64,000 nucleotides of DNA, taken from positions 124,001-188,000 of the forward strand of contig CAVXAB010000021.1 in NCBI GenBank assembly GCA_963759545.1. Direction: 5' to 3'. A program made the translations under genes and the position numbers. The stretch's first letter is position 1; the number at the start of each line of letters is the position of its first letter. A model generated the notes under the pieces. The model saw only the letters and a program-made list of their open reading frames with translations. It did no database searches and was not told the DNA's origin. Origin of the DNA: Trebonia sp963759545. Lineage in GTDB: Bacteria > Actinomycetota > Actinomycetes > Streptosporangiales > Streptosporangiaceae. Shown here one piece after another: positions 36,253 to 43,632 of the stretch.

Positions 36253-38041
36253 CCGAGCGCGGTCTCGACGATCTTGACGATCACCATGATCATCGCGATC
36301 GCGAGGTAGCCGCGCAGGCCGAGCAGGCCGATCCGGCGGGCACCCCTGATCACCGGCGTCGGCAGCTCGCTCAGCGGCGGCATCCGCCACGACAGCTTGT
36401 CCGCCGGCCCGGGCGCCGCGTCCGTCGCCGCCTCAGCCGCGGCTTCGACGTCGGCCCCGGCCCGCGGCGCGTCGGTCAGCCCGCCGACCGCCGCCAGCTC
36501 GGCGGTCCCCAGCTCAGCGGCCTCGGCCAGCTCCGCCACCTCGGTGAGCACGGCGGCCTCGGCCAGCGCGGCCGTCCGCGCCGACCGCCTTGCGTGTACC
36601 AGCGCGAATCCGCCGCCTGCGACCGCCACGACCGCGCATCCCGCCATGATCGCGAAGATGGCAGAAGCGGTGATCGCCGGGAACATCACCGAGGCGGTCA
36701 GCACGATCGACAGCGTGATCAGCACCGCGATCACCGCGCCGGTGAACGCGTTGGTCTTCGCCGTGTTGACCCAGGGGCCGAGCACGGCCCGGTCGTTGCA
36801 GAGCATGAGCAGGAACACCGTGGCGGCGGGCAGCAGCACGCCCGCGAGGACCTGAACGCCCTCGGTGATCAGCCCGAGCGGGGAGCCGGGCAGGAGCACG
36901 ATGACCGCGGCACCGCAGATCAGCGCGGCGTACAGGGCGTAGAACCCCTTGGCCTGCCCGACGCCGCGGTGCAGCGAGTGCTTCATGCCGAGGACGTCGC
37001 CGATCGCGTAGGCCGAGGACAGCGAGACGGCGAAGGCGCCGATGACCGCCGCGTCGAGCAGCGCGACGGCGAACAGCGCGCCGGCCACGTGCCCGGCGTA
37101 GGCGGCGATGCCGCGCGCCAGCCCGGCCGAGTCGGTGAACTGGGCGCCTGAGTGCGCGAAGGCGACGGCGGTGGTGCCCATCAGCGCGGCGGCACCGACG
37201 ACCACGATGACGATGCCGATCCAGAGGTCGGCCTTCTCGTACTTCATGAACCGGGGGGTGATCCGCTTGTCGATCACGTACGACTGCTGGAAGAAGAGCT
37301 GCCACGGCGCGATCGTGGTGCCGACGATGCCGATCACCAGCAGCATGACCGCGGCCATGCCGCCCGTTGCGGCACGCCGCCTGGCAGGCCCGGCGTGGTG
37401 AACCCGGTCGCCATGGAGGAGGCGGACGGGTGCGCCATCAGGTACAGCGGCACGAGCAGCAGCGAGCCGATGCAGAAGAACATCGCGATCCGCTCGAACG
37501 CGCGGAATGAGCCGGTGAACGCGGTCGAGATGATGATTCCGGCCGCGAACACCACCGCGAGGACCTTGGGCACGCCGAGGTAGCCTGCCGCCAGCGTGAT
37601 CCCGATGAACTCGGTGACGATCGTCAGCCCGTTGAGCAGGAACAGGTCGATGACCTCGAAGGTTCCCCAGAACTTACCGAACCGCGACAGGATCAGCCGG
37701 GCGTGCCCGACCCCGGTGACCGCGCCGAGGCGGAGCACCATCTCCTGGTTCACGTACAGCACCGGGATCAGCAGCAGCAGCGTCCACAGCAGCTTCGTGC
37801 CGTAGACCTGGCCGGCCTGCCCGTAGGTGGAGAACGCGCCGGCGTCGTTATCGCCGACCATGACGATCAGGCCGGGGCCGACGACCGCGAGCAGCGTCTT
37901 GAACTTCGCCGACAGCGTCGTCCGGGCGGCATGGTCATCGAGCCTGATCGTGCCGAGGGCGCCGCGGATGTCACCGACGTGCGCCTCGTCAAGCACCGCG
38001 GAACGGGCGGTGCCTGTCACCTCAACATCAACTGCAGTCAC
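36246..38041 (-). pseudogene. Nramp-family transporter, probably magnesium (NRMT-like), one frameshift
   Basis: N-terminal frame (from 38041) has TM1 VVGPGLIVMVGDNDAGAFSTYGQ (residues ~53-75). In classic Nramp this position is DPGN; here it is DNDAG. After FTTPGLPGG the frame breaks near 37361-37378 and continues as MAAVMLLVIGIVGTTIAPWQLFFQQSYVIDK, where classic Nramp has the metal-binding MPH motif in TM6 but this protein has IAPW. Both changes are those of Nramp-related magnesium transporters. About eleven TMs and an Ala-rich tail; ~597 residues when repaired. An M-box Mg2+ riboswitch lies in its leader, which independently supports Mg2+. Frameshift may be a sequencing error. Confidence 0.85.
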
Positions 38042-38124
38042 TGGAGTTCACCTCTTTCGCGCTTTCACTCAAGCGGGATCGAGGCACACGCGCACGCAGC
38101 GAAGGATCGCAGGCGCCTGTCAGG

Positions 38125-38154
38125 CGAGATATCCCGATTTATCGGGATATCTCG
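38125..38154. promoter_or_regulatory. Perfect 30-bp palindrome in the Nramp leader
   Basis: CGAGATATCCCGAT and ATCGGGATATCTCG are exact reverse complements (14-bp arms) separated by TT. It lies 84-113 bases before the Nramp-like start, between it and the M-box. As DNA it would be an operator; as RNA a strong hairpin. Confidence 0.8.
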
Positions 38155-38373
38155 TCAACACAGACGGCTGACCGTCACGCCCTGCAGCGGGCGGGCGATC
38201 GAACGAGTCAAGGCAACAGTTGCGTCAGCGTGTGCCTGGGACAAGCAGGAACAGCGGCGGGAAGGGCCGACTTCGGCCCGGACTATCAGAGTCCATCGCA
38301 CGCCTCCCTTCGTCCGCGGCGCTCGCGCACGCCAGCACAATGACACCAGCCAAGAGAAACCGTCCATGACGGT

Positions 38374-38393
38374 GGCAGGGATGCATCCCTGCC
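38374..38393 (-). terminator. Hairpin after the M-box, possible expression platform
   Basis: GGCAGGGATGCATCCCTGCC is a perfect 20-bp palindrome starting about a dozen bases downstream of the riboswitch 3' end in the direction of the Nramp-like gene. It may be the Mg2+-dependent terminator; no U-tract follows. Confidence 0.5.
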
Positions 38394-38404
38394 AGCCAGG
38401 AGGT

Positions 38405-38566
38405 CACCTCTCTCGTAAGAGCTTTGGCACTCCACGGCGTAGCGATGCTGCGCAGCCACTTGGCCTGTCCCCTTAGGCCGGGGAGAGGTGTCCTGATCCG
38501 GAGCGTCTCTCGACGGTTGGGATCAGTGGCCTATGTCCGTGAAGACGCCTCACCGAACGAGGTGTC
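38405..38566 (-). ncRNA. M-box (ykoK) magnesium riboswitch
   Basis: Read on the minus strand the segment carries the M-box consensus blocks in order: CCTCGTTCGGTGAGGC, ACATAGGCCACTGATCCC, CGTCGAGAGACGC, GGATCAGGA, and near the 3' end GGAGTGCCAAAGCTCTTACG. The two ends (CACCTCGT / ACGAGagAGGTG) pair as P1. These match the Mg2+-sensing aptamer seen before mgtE and Nramp-related Mg2+ transporters. It lies about 360 bases before the Nramp-like start codon. Confidence 0.9.
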
Positions 38567-38698
38567 TAACTTGATCAACCCAAGGATGCCCGTTTCGCTT
38601 CCCGAATGTCAAACCGAACCGACTTCATCTTGATCCCGCCGTGCCCGGTTCACCGCCCGGTCATCGCGTCGTCCGACGAGGGGAACAAAACCAGGATA

Positions 38699-38726
38699 AG
38701 ATTAGTTGCCATCAAGCAACTAATCT
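38699..38726. promoter_or_regulatory. MarR/TetR-type operator before the DHA2 exporter
   Basis: AGATTAGTTGC and GCAACTAATCT form a perfect 11-bp inverted repeat with a 6-base spacer, 53-80 bases before the TTG start of the exporter gene. The TTAGTTGC half site is MarR-like. No MarR gene lies next to it. Confidence 0.75.
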
Positions 38727-38778
38727 GACCGCACCCTTCCCTTGCCCAACGGCCTTGCCTCGTTACGGAGGAAACGCA

Positions 38779-40725
38779 TTGCCCGCCCCATCGTCCGCAC
38801 CCGCACCGGAGCCCAACGCAGCACCGACGGCAGTGAACGCCGAGGCCCGACCGGCCATCGGCTCGCGCTACAAGTGGATCGCCCTGTCCAACACCACGCT
38901 CGGCGTGCTGATGGTCACCGTCAACTCGTCCATCGTGCTGATCGCGCTGCCGAACATCTTCCGCGGCATCGGGATCAACCCGCTGCAGCCAGGTAACACC
39001 ACCATCTTGCTGTGGATGATGATGGGCTTCATGGTGGTCACGGCCGTGCTCGTGGTGAGCTTCGGCCGCCTTGGCGACATGTTCGGCCGGGTCCGGATGT
39101 TCAACATGGGCTTCGCGATCTTCTCGCTGTTCTCCATCCTGCTGTCCGTCAGCTGGCTGCAGGGCGAGGCCGCCGGCTGGTACCTGATCATCATGCGGAT
39201 CCTGCAGGGCATCGGCGGCGCGATGCTGTTCGCCAACTCGAGCGCGATTCTCACCGACGCCTTCCCCGCCAACAAGCGCGGCATGGCCCTTGGCCTCAAC
39301 CAGGTCGCGGGCATCGCCGGCAGCTTCATCGGCCTGGTCCTCGGCGGCGTGCTCGGCCCGGTGAGCTGGCGCCTGGTGTTCCTCGTCTCGGTCCCGTTCG
39401 GCGTCATGGGCACCGTGTGGTCCTACCTGAAGCTCAAGGAACTCGGCGTGCGCAAGCCCGCCAAGCTCGACCTCGGCGGCAACCTCACGTTCGCGGCCGG
39501 CCTCATCGCGGTCCTCGTCGGCATCACCTACGGCATCCAGCCCTACGGCGGCCACGTCATGGGCTGGACCAGCCCGCTCGTGATGTCGCTGATCGGCGGT
39601 GGCCTCGCCGTCCTCGTGATCTTCTGCTACATCGAGACGAAGGTCCCTGAGCCGATGTTCCGGCTCAGCCTCTTCCGCATCCGCCCGTTCACCGCGGGCA
39701 ACCTCGCGGCCCTGCTGTCCGGCCTCGGCCGCGGCGGCCTGATGTTCATCCTGATCATCTGGCTGCAGGGCATCTACCTCCCGCTGCACGGCTACAGCTT
39801 CGAGAACACCCCGCTGTGGGCGGGCATCGCGATGCTCCCGCTGACCGTCGGCTTCCTCCTGGCGGGCCCCGTGTCCGGGTACCTGTCGGACCGCTTCGGC
39901 GCCCGCCCCTTCGCCACCGGCGGCATGGTGCTCGCCGCGCTGTCCTTCGGCCTGCTTGAGATGCTGCCCGTCGACTTCACCTACTGGCAGTTCGCCGCGA
40001 TCCTGCTGCTCAACGGCATTGGCATGGGCCTGTTCGCCTCCCCGAACCGGGCCGGCATCATGAACTCCCTGCCCGCCGACCGCCGCGGCGTCGGCGCCGG
40101 GATGTCCGCGACCTTCCAGAACTCGGCCATGGTCCTGTCGATCGGCATCTTCTTCAGCCTGATCATCCTTGGCCTGTCCTCGTCGCTTCCGGCGCACCTG
40201 TTCACCGGCCTGACCGCGCAGGGCGTGCCCGCCGCAGACGCGAGCCGGCTGGCGCACCTGCCGCCGACGGCGGTCATGTTCGCGGCGCTGCTCGGCTACA
40301 ACCCGATTCAGATGCTGCTCGGCTCGGCGCTCACCAAGCTCCCGGCCAGCCACGCGGCCTACCTGACCGGCCACTCGTTCTTCCCGAGCCTGATCAGCGC
40401 ACCGTTCCAGGCCGGACTCGACATCGCGTTTGACTTCGCGATCGTGGCCTGCCTGGTCGCGGCGGTCGCCTCCCTGCTGCGCGGCAAGCAGTACATCCAC
40501 GAGCTGCACGGCGAGTCCGCGGTCGAGGCCACGGCCGATGTCGAGTCCTCGGCCGATGTCTTCGCCGAGGCCGACCTCGCCGAGGCCGACCTCGCCGCGG
40601 CGGGCGCCGGGGTGGCCGGGGTCCCCGCCCTGCCGCGGGCCGTGATCGCGGAGGAAATCCGGGAGTCATCGCAGCGACTGGATGCTTCGCCAGAACCCGC
40701 CACGCGCACCTTCAAGGAGCGGTAA
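38779..40725 (+). CDS. MFS transporter, DHA2 (14-TM) drug exporter family
   Basis: About 648 residues. Motif A GRLGDMFGRVRMFNMG after TM2, RILQGIGGAMLFANSSAILTDAFPANKRGMALG (motifs B/C region), LSDRFGARPFATGG, and 14 hydrophobic segments. The TTG at 38779 is chosen because GGAGGA lies eight bases upstream and everything before it is Pro/Gln-rich and overlaps the operator. The C-terminal tail is repetitive and acidic (SSADVFAEADLAEADLAAAG). Proton-driven efflux; substrate unknown. A palindromic operator upstream suggests ligand-induced expression. Confidence 0.9.
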   Translation: MPAPSSAPAPEPNAAPTAVNAEARPAIGSRYKWIALSNTTLGVLMVTVNSSIVLIALPNIFRGIGINPLQPGNTTILLWMMMGFMVVTAVLVVSFGRLGDMFGRVRMFNMGFAIFSLFSILLSVSWLQGEAAGWYLIIMRILQGIGGAMLFANSSAILTDAFPANKRGMALGLNQVAGIAGSFIGLVLGGVLGPVSWRLVFLVSVPFGVMGTVWSYLKLKELGVRKPAKLDLGGNLTFAAGLIAVLVGITYGIQPYGGHVMGWTSPLVMSLIGGGLAVLVIFCYIETKVPEPMFRLSLFRIRPFTAGNLAALLSGLGRGGLMFILIIWLQGIYLPLHGYSFENTPLWAGIAMLPLTVGFLLAGPVSGYLSDRFGARPFATGGMVLAALSFGLLEMLPVDFTYWQFAAILLLNGIGMGLFASPNRAGIMNSLPADRRGVGAGMSATFQNSAMVLSIGIFFSLIILGLSSSLPAHLFTGLTAQGVPAADASRLAHLPPTAVMFAALLGYNPIQMLLGSALTKLPASHAAYLTGHSFFPSLISAPFQAGLDIAFDFAIVACLVAAVASLLRGKQYIHELHGESAVEATADVESSADVFAEADLAEADLAAAGAGVAGVPALPRAVIAEEIRESSQRLDASPEPATRTFKER

Positions 40726-40776
40726 CCACCAGCCGGAAGTGCTGCCCGCCGGCTGGCGCACCGCGACCTCACCGCG

Positions 40777-40817
40777 CAGAAGGCCCGTCAGCCGTGACCC
40801 GGCAGGCGGGCCTTCTG
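40777..40817. terminator. Hairpin terminator
   Basis: CAGAAGGCCCG and CGGGCCTTCTG, 11-bp arms around a 19-base loop, lie between the convergent exporter and GntR genes. The repeat ends one base before the GntR stop. Confidence 0.7.
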
Positions 40818-41294
40818 TCACCCCCGGGACGTGAGGACAGTGACGGCCGCGTTATAGGGCTCGACCTGGCCGTCGGCCCGGATGATGACAAGGACGGGCG
40901 TGAGGTAGCCAGTGCAAAGCCGCTCGCGCTCTTCCTCGGTAGGCATCCGGGCGATGACCTGGTCGCCCGGGTACAGCCTGACCAGCTGCCTGTCCGGGGT
41001 CGTCGCCACGAAGGTGCCAACGCCCGGCTTGGTGACCACCAGCCCGGCCTTGCGCATCTCCTCGACGGCCATCGCGCCGGTCAGCCGGTTGACGCCCCAT
41101 TGCCGTTTCATCTGCGCGCCGCTCGGGATTTGCGTGCCAACCGGCAGTTCGCCACTGATGATCATGTCGCGGATAGTTCGCGCGATTTGCAGGTAGACGC
41201 GCTCGCCGGAGTCGTAATCTACGCGGACACGCGACACCGTCTTATCCTCATTGGCCTCATTGGCCACAAGGGCCTCCGGGGAAAGGTGTGACAT
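40818..41294 (-). CDS. GntR-family transcriptional regulator
   Basis: 158 residues. Winged helix: YLQIARTIRDMIISGELPVGTQIPSGAQMKRQWGVNRLTGAMAVEEMRKAGLVVTKPGVGTFVA (about 32-95). The C-terminal part is too short for a UTRA or FCD sensor, so it is of the short, YtrA-like kind or a truncated regulator. Upstream (41310-41365) the word TAGGTAA occurs three times and a TGTGCATGCACA palindrome is at 41389, possible autoregulatory sites. Confidence 0.85.
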   Translation of the reverse strand: MSHLSPEALVANEANEDKTVSRVRVDYDSGERVYLQIARTIRDMIISGELPVGTQIPSGAQMKRQWGVNRLTGAMAVEEMRKAGLVVTKPGVGTFVATTPDRQLVRLYPGDQVIARMPTEEERERLCTGYLTPVLVIIRADGQVEPYNAAVTVLTSRG

Positions 41295-41388
41295 TACTTG
41301 CTGGGGTGACTAGACAGCTAGATAGGTAATAGGTAGTGTGGGGTCCGCACGGTAGGTAACCCAAATGACTCCACCTGATTACGTATCG

Positions 41389-41400
41389 TGTGCATGCACA
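41389..41400. promoter_or_regulatory. TGTGCATGCACA palindrome
   Basis: Perfect 12-bp dyad about 95 bp upstream of the GntR gene, next to repeated TAGGTAA words; possible binding site of that or another regulator. Confidence 0.35.
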
Positions 41401-41550
41401 AGACTCCGGGGGGCTCGAGGGGAATCCCGTGGGGGAGTGCGCGCGCGTGCCCGGTCCTCGGTTCGAGTTGTTCCCCGCCGTCGGGCCGGGCACGAACGCC
41501 CTCGCAGCCGATTTACCGCAAGAAGTGTATGAAAGGGAGGTGAGGCTGCG

Positions 41551-41670
41551 ATGGCAAGCGCCATGGATAATCCGCGGGGCCAAGCCTTTCCCCGTCCGGA
41601 TTTTCCGCCTGTAGTGACCGCCGTGGATCAATGCCCGGTCGGCGGGCTGCACGCATCTCCGCGACATTAA
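41551..41670 (+). CDS. Candidate small ORF, 39 aa
   Basis: A strong ribosome site GGGAGGTGAG (41535-41544) precedes ATG by 6-9 bases. The peptide starts MASAMDNPRGQAFPRPDFPP and contains one Cys; it ends ASPRH. Third-position GC is lower than for normal genes here, and no domain is seen, so translation is suggested only by the ribosome site. Confidence 0.3.
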   Translation: MASAMDNPRGQAFPRPDFPPVVTAVDQCPVGGLHASPRH

Positions 41671-42219
41671 TTAATCGTCCACTATTTTAGTGCGAATCCC
41701 GTGCCCGTCGGCGCGGGAGATCAAATGAGCCGGTAACCGCCAGGGTTAATGGGGTTTCCGGCAGCGTACCGTAAGGCCCGTCCCCCCGCACGCTTGTCTA
41801 GGTACTGCGGCGGGTGAGTTGGCACCTGACGTGCGCTTTGGCTGCCCGGGGCGGTGCACGCGGCCACGTGCCCGGCGCGAGCGGGCAGGCCCGCCACGTA
41901 ATTGCGCCGCGGGCCGGACATTCCCACCGGGCTCTGCGTAAGGGGCTCGCCGACGTCACCCGGCGCGGCAATTCCCCTGGGTCGCGAGCCGCGAAACGGG
42001 ACCGAATGGACAATGCTGCCGCCAAAGTTTGTGCGGCGCAAACACTGGTTTCCTGACCCGTCGGCGGGTAAACGGGGGCGCCGACGGTCCTTGGGCTTCC
42101 CGTGCCGAACGCTCACCGGCGCGGGAAGCCCACTGGTCCGGCCCGCGTCAAATGCGAGTATTCGGCCCTCAAGCGGACCTTCGTGACTCGTGCCGCATTA
42201 CCCCGCGGATATGCCGGCA
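41671..42219. other. Gene-free, locally AT-rich stretch
   Basis: Starts with an AT-rich part (TTAATTAATCG... at 41670-41690) and continues without a credible gene, ribosome site or RNA. Part of a 1.5-kb gene-poor interval. Confidence 0.5.
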
Positions 42220-42466
42220 CTCTCACCGGCCGCGCTCGACGGCTGCATCGGCGAGCTGGTCGCGGCGGAGCACGCGTCCAGGCGCGGCATCGGCCGCGCG
42301 CTCGCCGACGCGTGGGCCCGTGGCCATGGCCTCGCGCACCTCACCCTGCGCACCTCACCCTGCACACTGGCATCTTTAACACCAGCGCCCGCTCCTTCCA
42401 GGCGGCCCGGGGGCTTCGCCGAGGAGGAAGACGGCCCCACCCGCCCGGCAAGCCGCCCCTAGGGCC
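42220..42466 (+). pseudogene. GNAT acetyltransferase 3' fragment
   Basis: The translation GELVAAEHASRRGIGRALADAWARGHGLAHLTLRT is acetyltransferase motif A; IFNTSARSFQAARG in a second frame and GFAEEEDGPTRPA in a third are the usual end of the domain. The start is missing. A short duplication of CACCTCACCCTGC (42340-42365) and further indels broke the frame. Confidence 0.7.
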
Positions 42467-42578
42467 GCCCTCCGCACAGCCAGTGGCCAATAGCGCGAAA
42501 TCCGGGAGACCACGGGGACCCGAGGGGCCCGTGGGGTGCCAGCCAGGCAGCGCCCGCGTCATGATCACGAGGCCCTTT

Positions 42579-42630
42579 CATGATCATGTGGATTCCGCAT
42601 CGAATAAGCTGCTGAATCCACATGATCATG
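42579..42630. repeat. Dispersed palindromic repeat, copy 2
   Basis: Perfect 17-bp inverted arms (CATGATCATGTGGATTC and its complement) around an 18-base centre containing AATAAGC. Same outer arms as the element at 31571. A REP- or MITE-like element of unknown origin. Confidence 0.88.
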
Positions 42631-42644
42631 GTGGGGCGCGGTGC

Positions 42645-42684
42645 GACGGGACGTTCCGCGTGAAGACGGGACGTTCCGCGTGAA
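42645..42684 (+). repeat. Two exact 20-bp tandem units
   Basis: GACGGGACGTTCCGCGTGAA occurs twice head to tail, just after the palindromic repeat. Role unknown. Confidence 0.85.
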
Positions 42685-42840
42685 ACGGCCACGCCTGGCC
42701 TCGACGCGGAAGGCCGGAGCGGCCCACGTTGACGGCGCCCGATTCGGCGGCGGGGCGGGTCCCCGGCACGACGAGCGCCCTTAGCCGAACCGCCGTAAGA
42801 GGCGGCAAAAGGCAATTAGCGTGCCCAATACACTACTCGG

Positions 42841-43500
42841 ATGACGTCGGCCGCTCGTTCTCAACTATCTCAGCAGGCACCTGAGTCACTGCGAGAACGG
42901 AAGAAACGGCTGACACGTGAGGCGATCTTCGCCGCCGCCCGGGCCCTGTTCAGCGAACGGGGCTTCAATGACGTCACCGTCGCCGAGATCGCCGACGCGG
43001 CCAACATCTCCGTGAAGACGCTCTTCACGTACATCGGGTCGAAGGAAGAGCTCCTGTTCAGCGGCCGGCCGACCGTGCTCGACGCCGTCGTCGAGGCCGT
43101 CAGGAACCGAAAGCTCGCCCAGACACCGCTTGTCGCCGCGGGGCAGGCGCTGCTCGCGGCGGTCGATGACAACGACCCGGACAAGAACGTCGACGCCTTC
43201 CTGCGCATGGCCGCCAGCGGCCCCGCCGCCCGGTCCCGGCTGCGCGCCCTCTGGGACGAGACCGAGGACGCCCTGACCGAGGCGCTGGCCACCGGCAAGG
43301 ACGGCCCGCGCGAGCTGGCCGCGCGGCGGCTGACCGCCGCCCAGATCATGGTCCTCGTCCGCACCGTCACCAGCACCGAGGTCGGCGACCTCATCGCCAA
43401 GGCGGCGGACACGGAGCAGGGGCGGAAGGAAGCGCTCAGGGACTGGATCCGCGACGCGGCCGGCCACCTGGCCCGCGGCCTCCAGGCGGCCGCCCGCTGA
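42841..43500 (+). CDS. TetR-family transcriptional regulator
   Basis: 219 residues. Helix-turn-helix LTREAIFAAARALFSERGFNDVTVAEIADAANISVKTLFTYIGSKEELLFSG (about 24-75) and an all-helical C-terminal ligand domain. Same direction as the GH3 gene 130 bp downstream but with no sign of an operon. Target unknown. Confidence 0.92.
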   Translation: MTSAARSQLSQQAPESLRERKKRLTREAIFAAARALFSERGFNDVTVAEIADAANISVKTLFTYIGSKEELLFSGRPTVLDAVVEAVRNRKLAQTPLVAAGQALLAAVDDNDPDKNVDAFLRMAASGPAARSRLRALWDETEDALTEALATGKDGPRELAARRLTAAQIMVLVRTVTSTEVGDLIAKAADTEQGRKEALRDWIRDAAGHLARGLQAAAR

Positions 43501-43632
43501 CCCGCCGGTCCGGCGGAAGGCCTCCTCCAGGTTGGCGCGGGATGGGGACTAGTGCCTGCCGCCCTTGTTCGGGATAATTCGTCTTAAATTCACGCTGTAA
43601 AAAAAGTCATACCCGCCGAAGGGAAGCTGCCA

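Noticed and set aside
38650..40509. 619-aa minus-strand ORF
   Set aside because: Antisense of the DHA2 exporter; His/Asp/Arg-rich translation typical of shadow frames.
41294..42841. tRNA or other structured RNA in the gene-poor interval
   Set aside because: No cloverleaf, CCA end or known riboswitch blocks found by eye; only palindromic repeats and a GNAT remnant.
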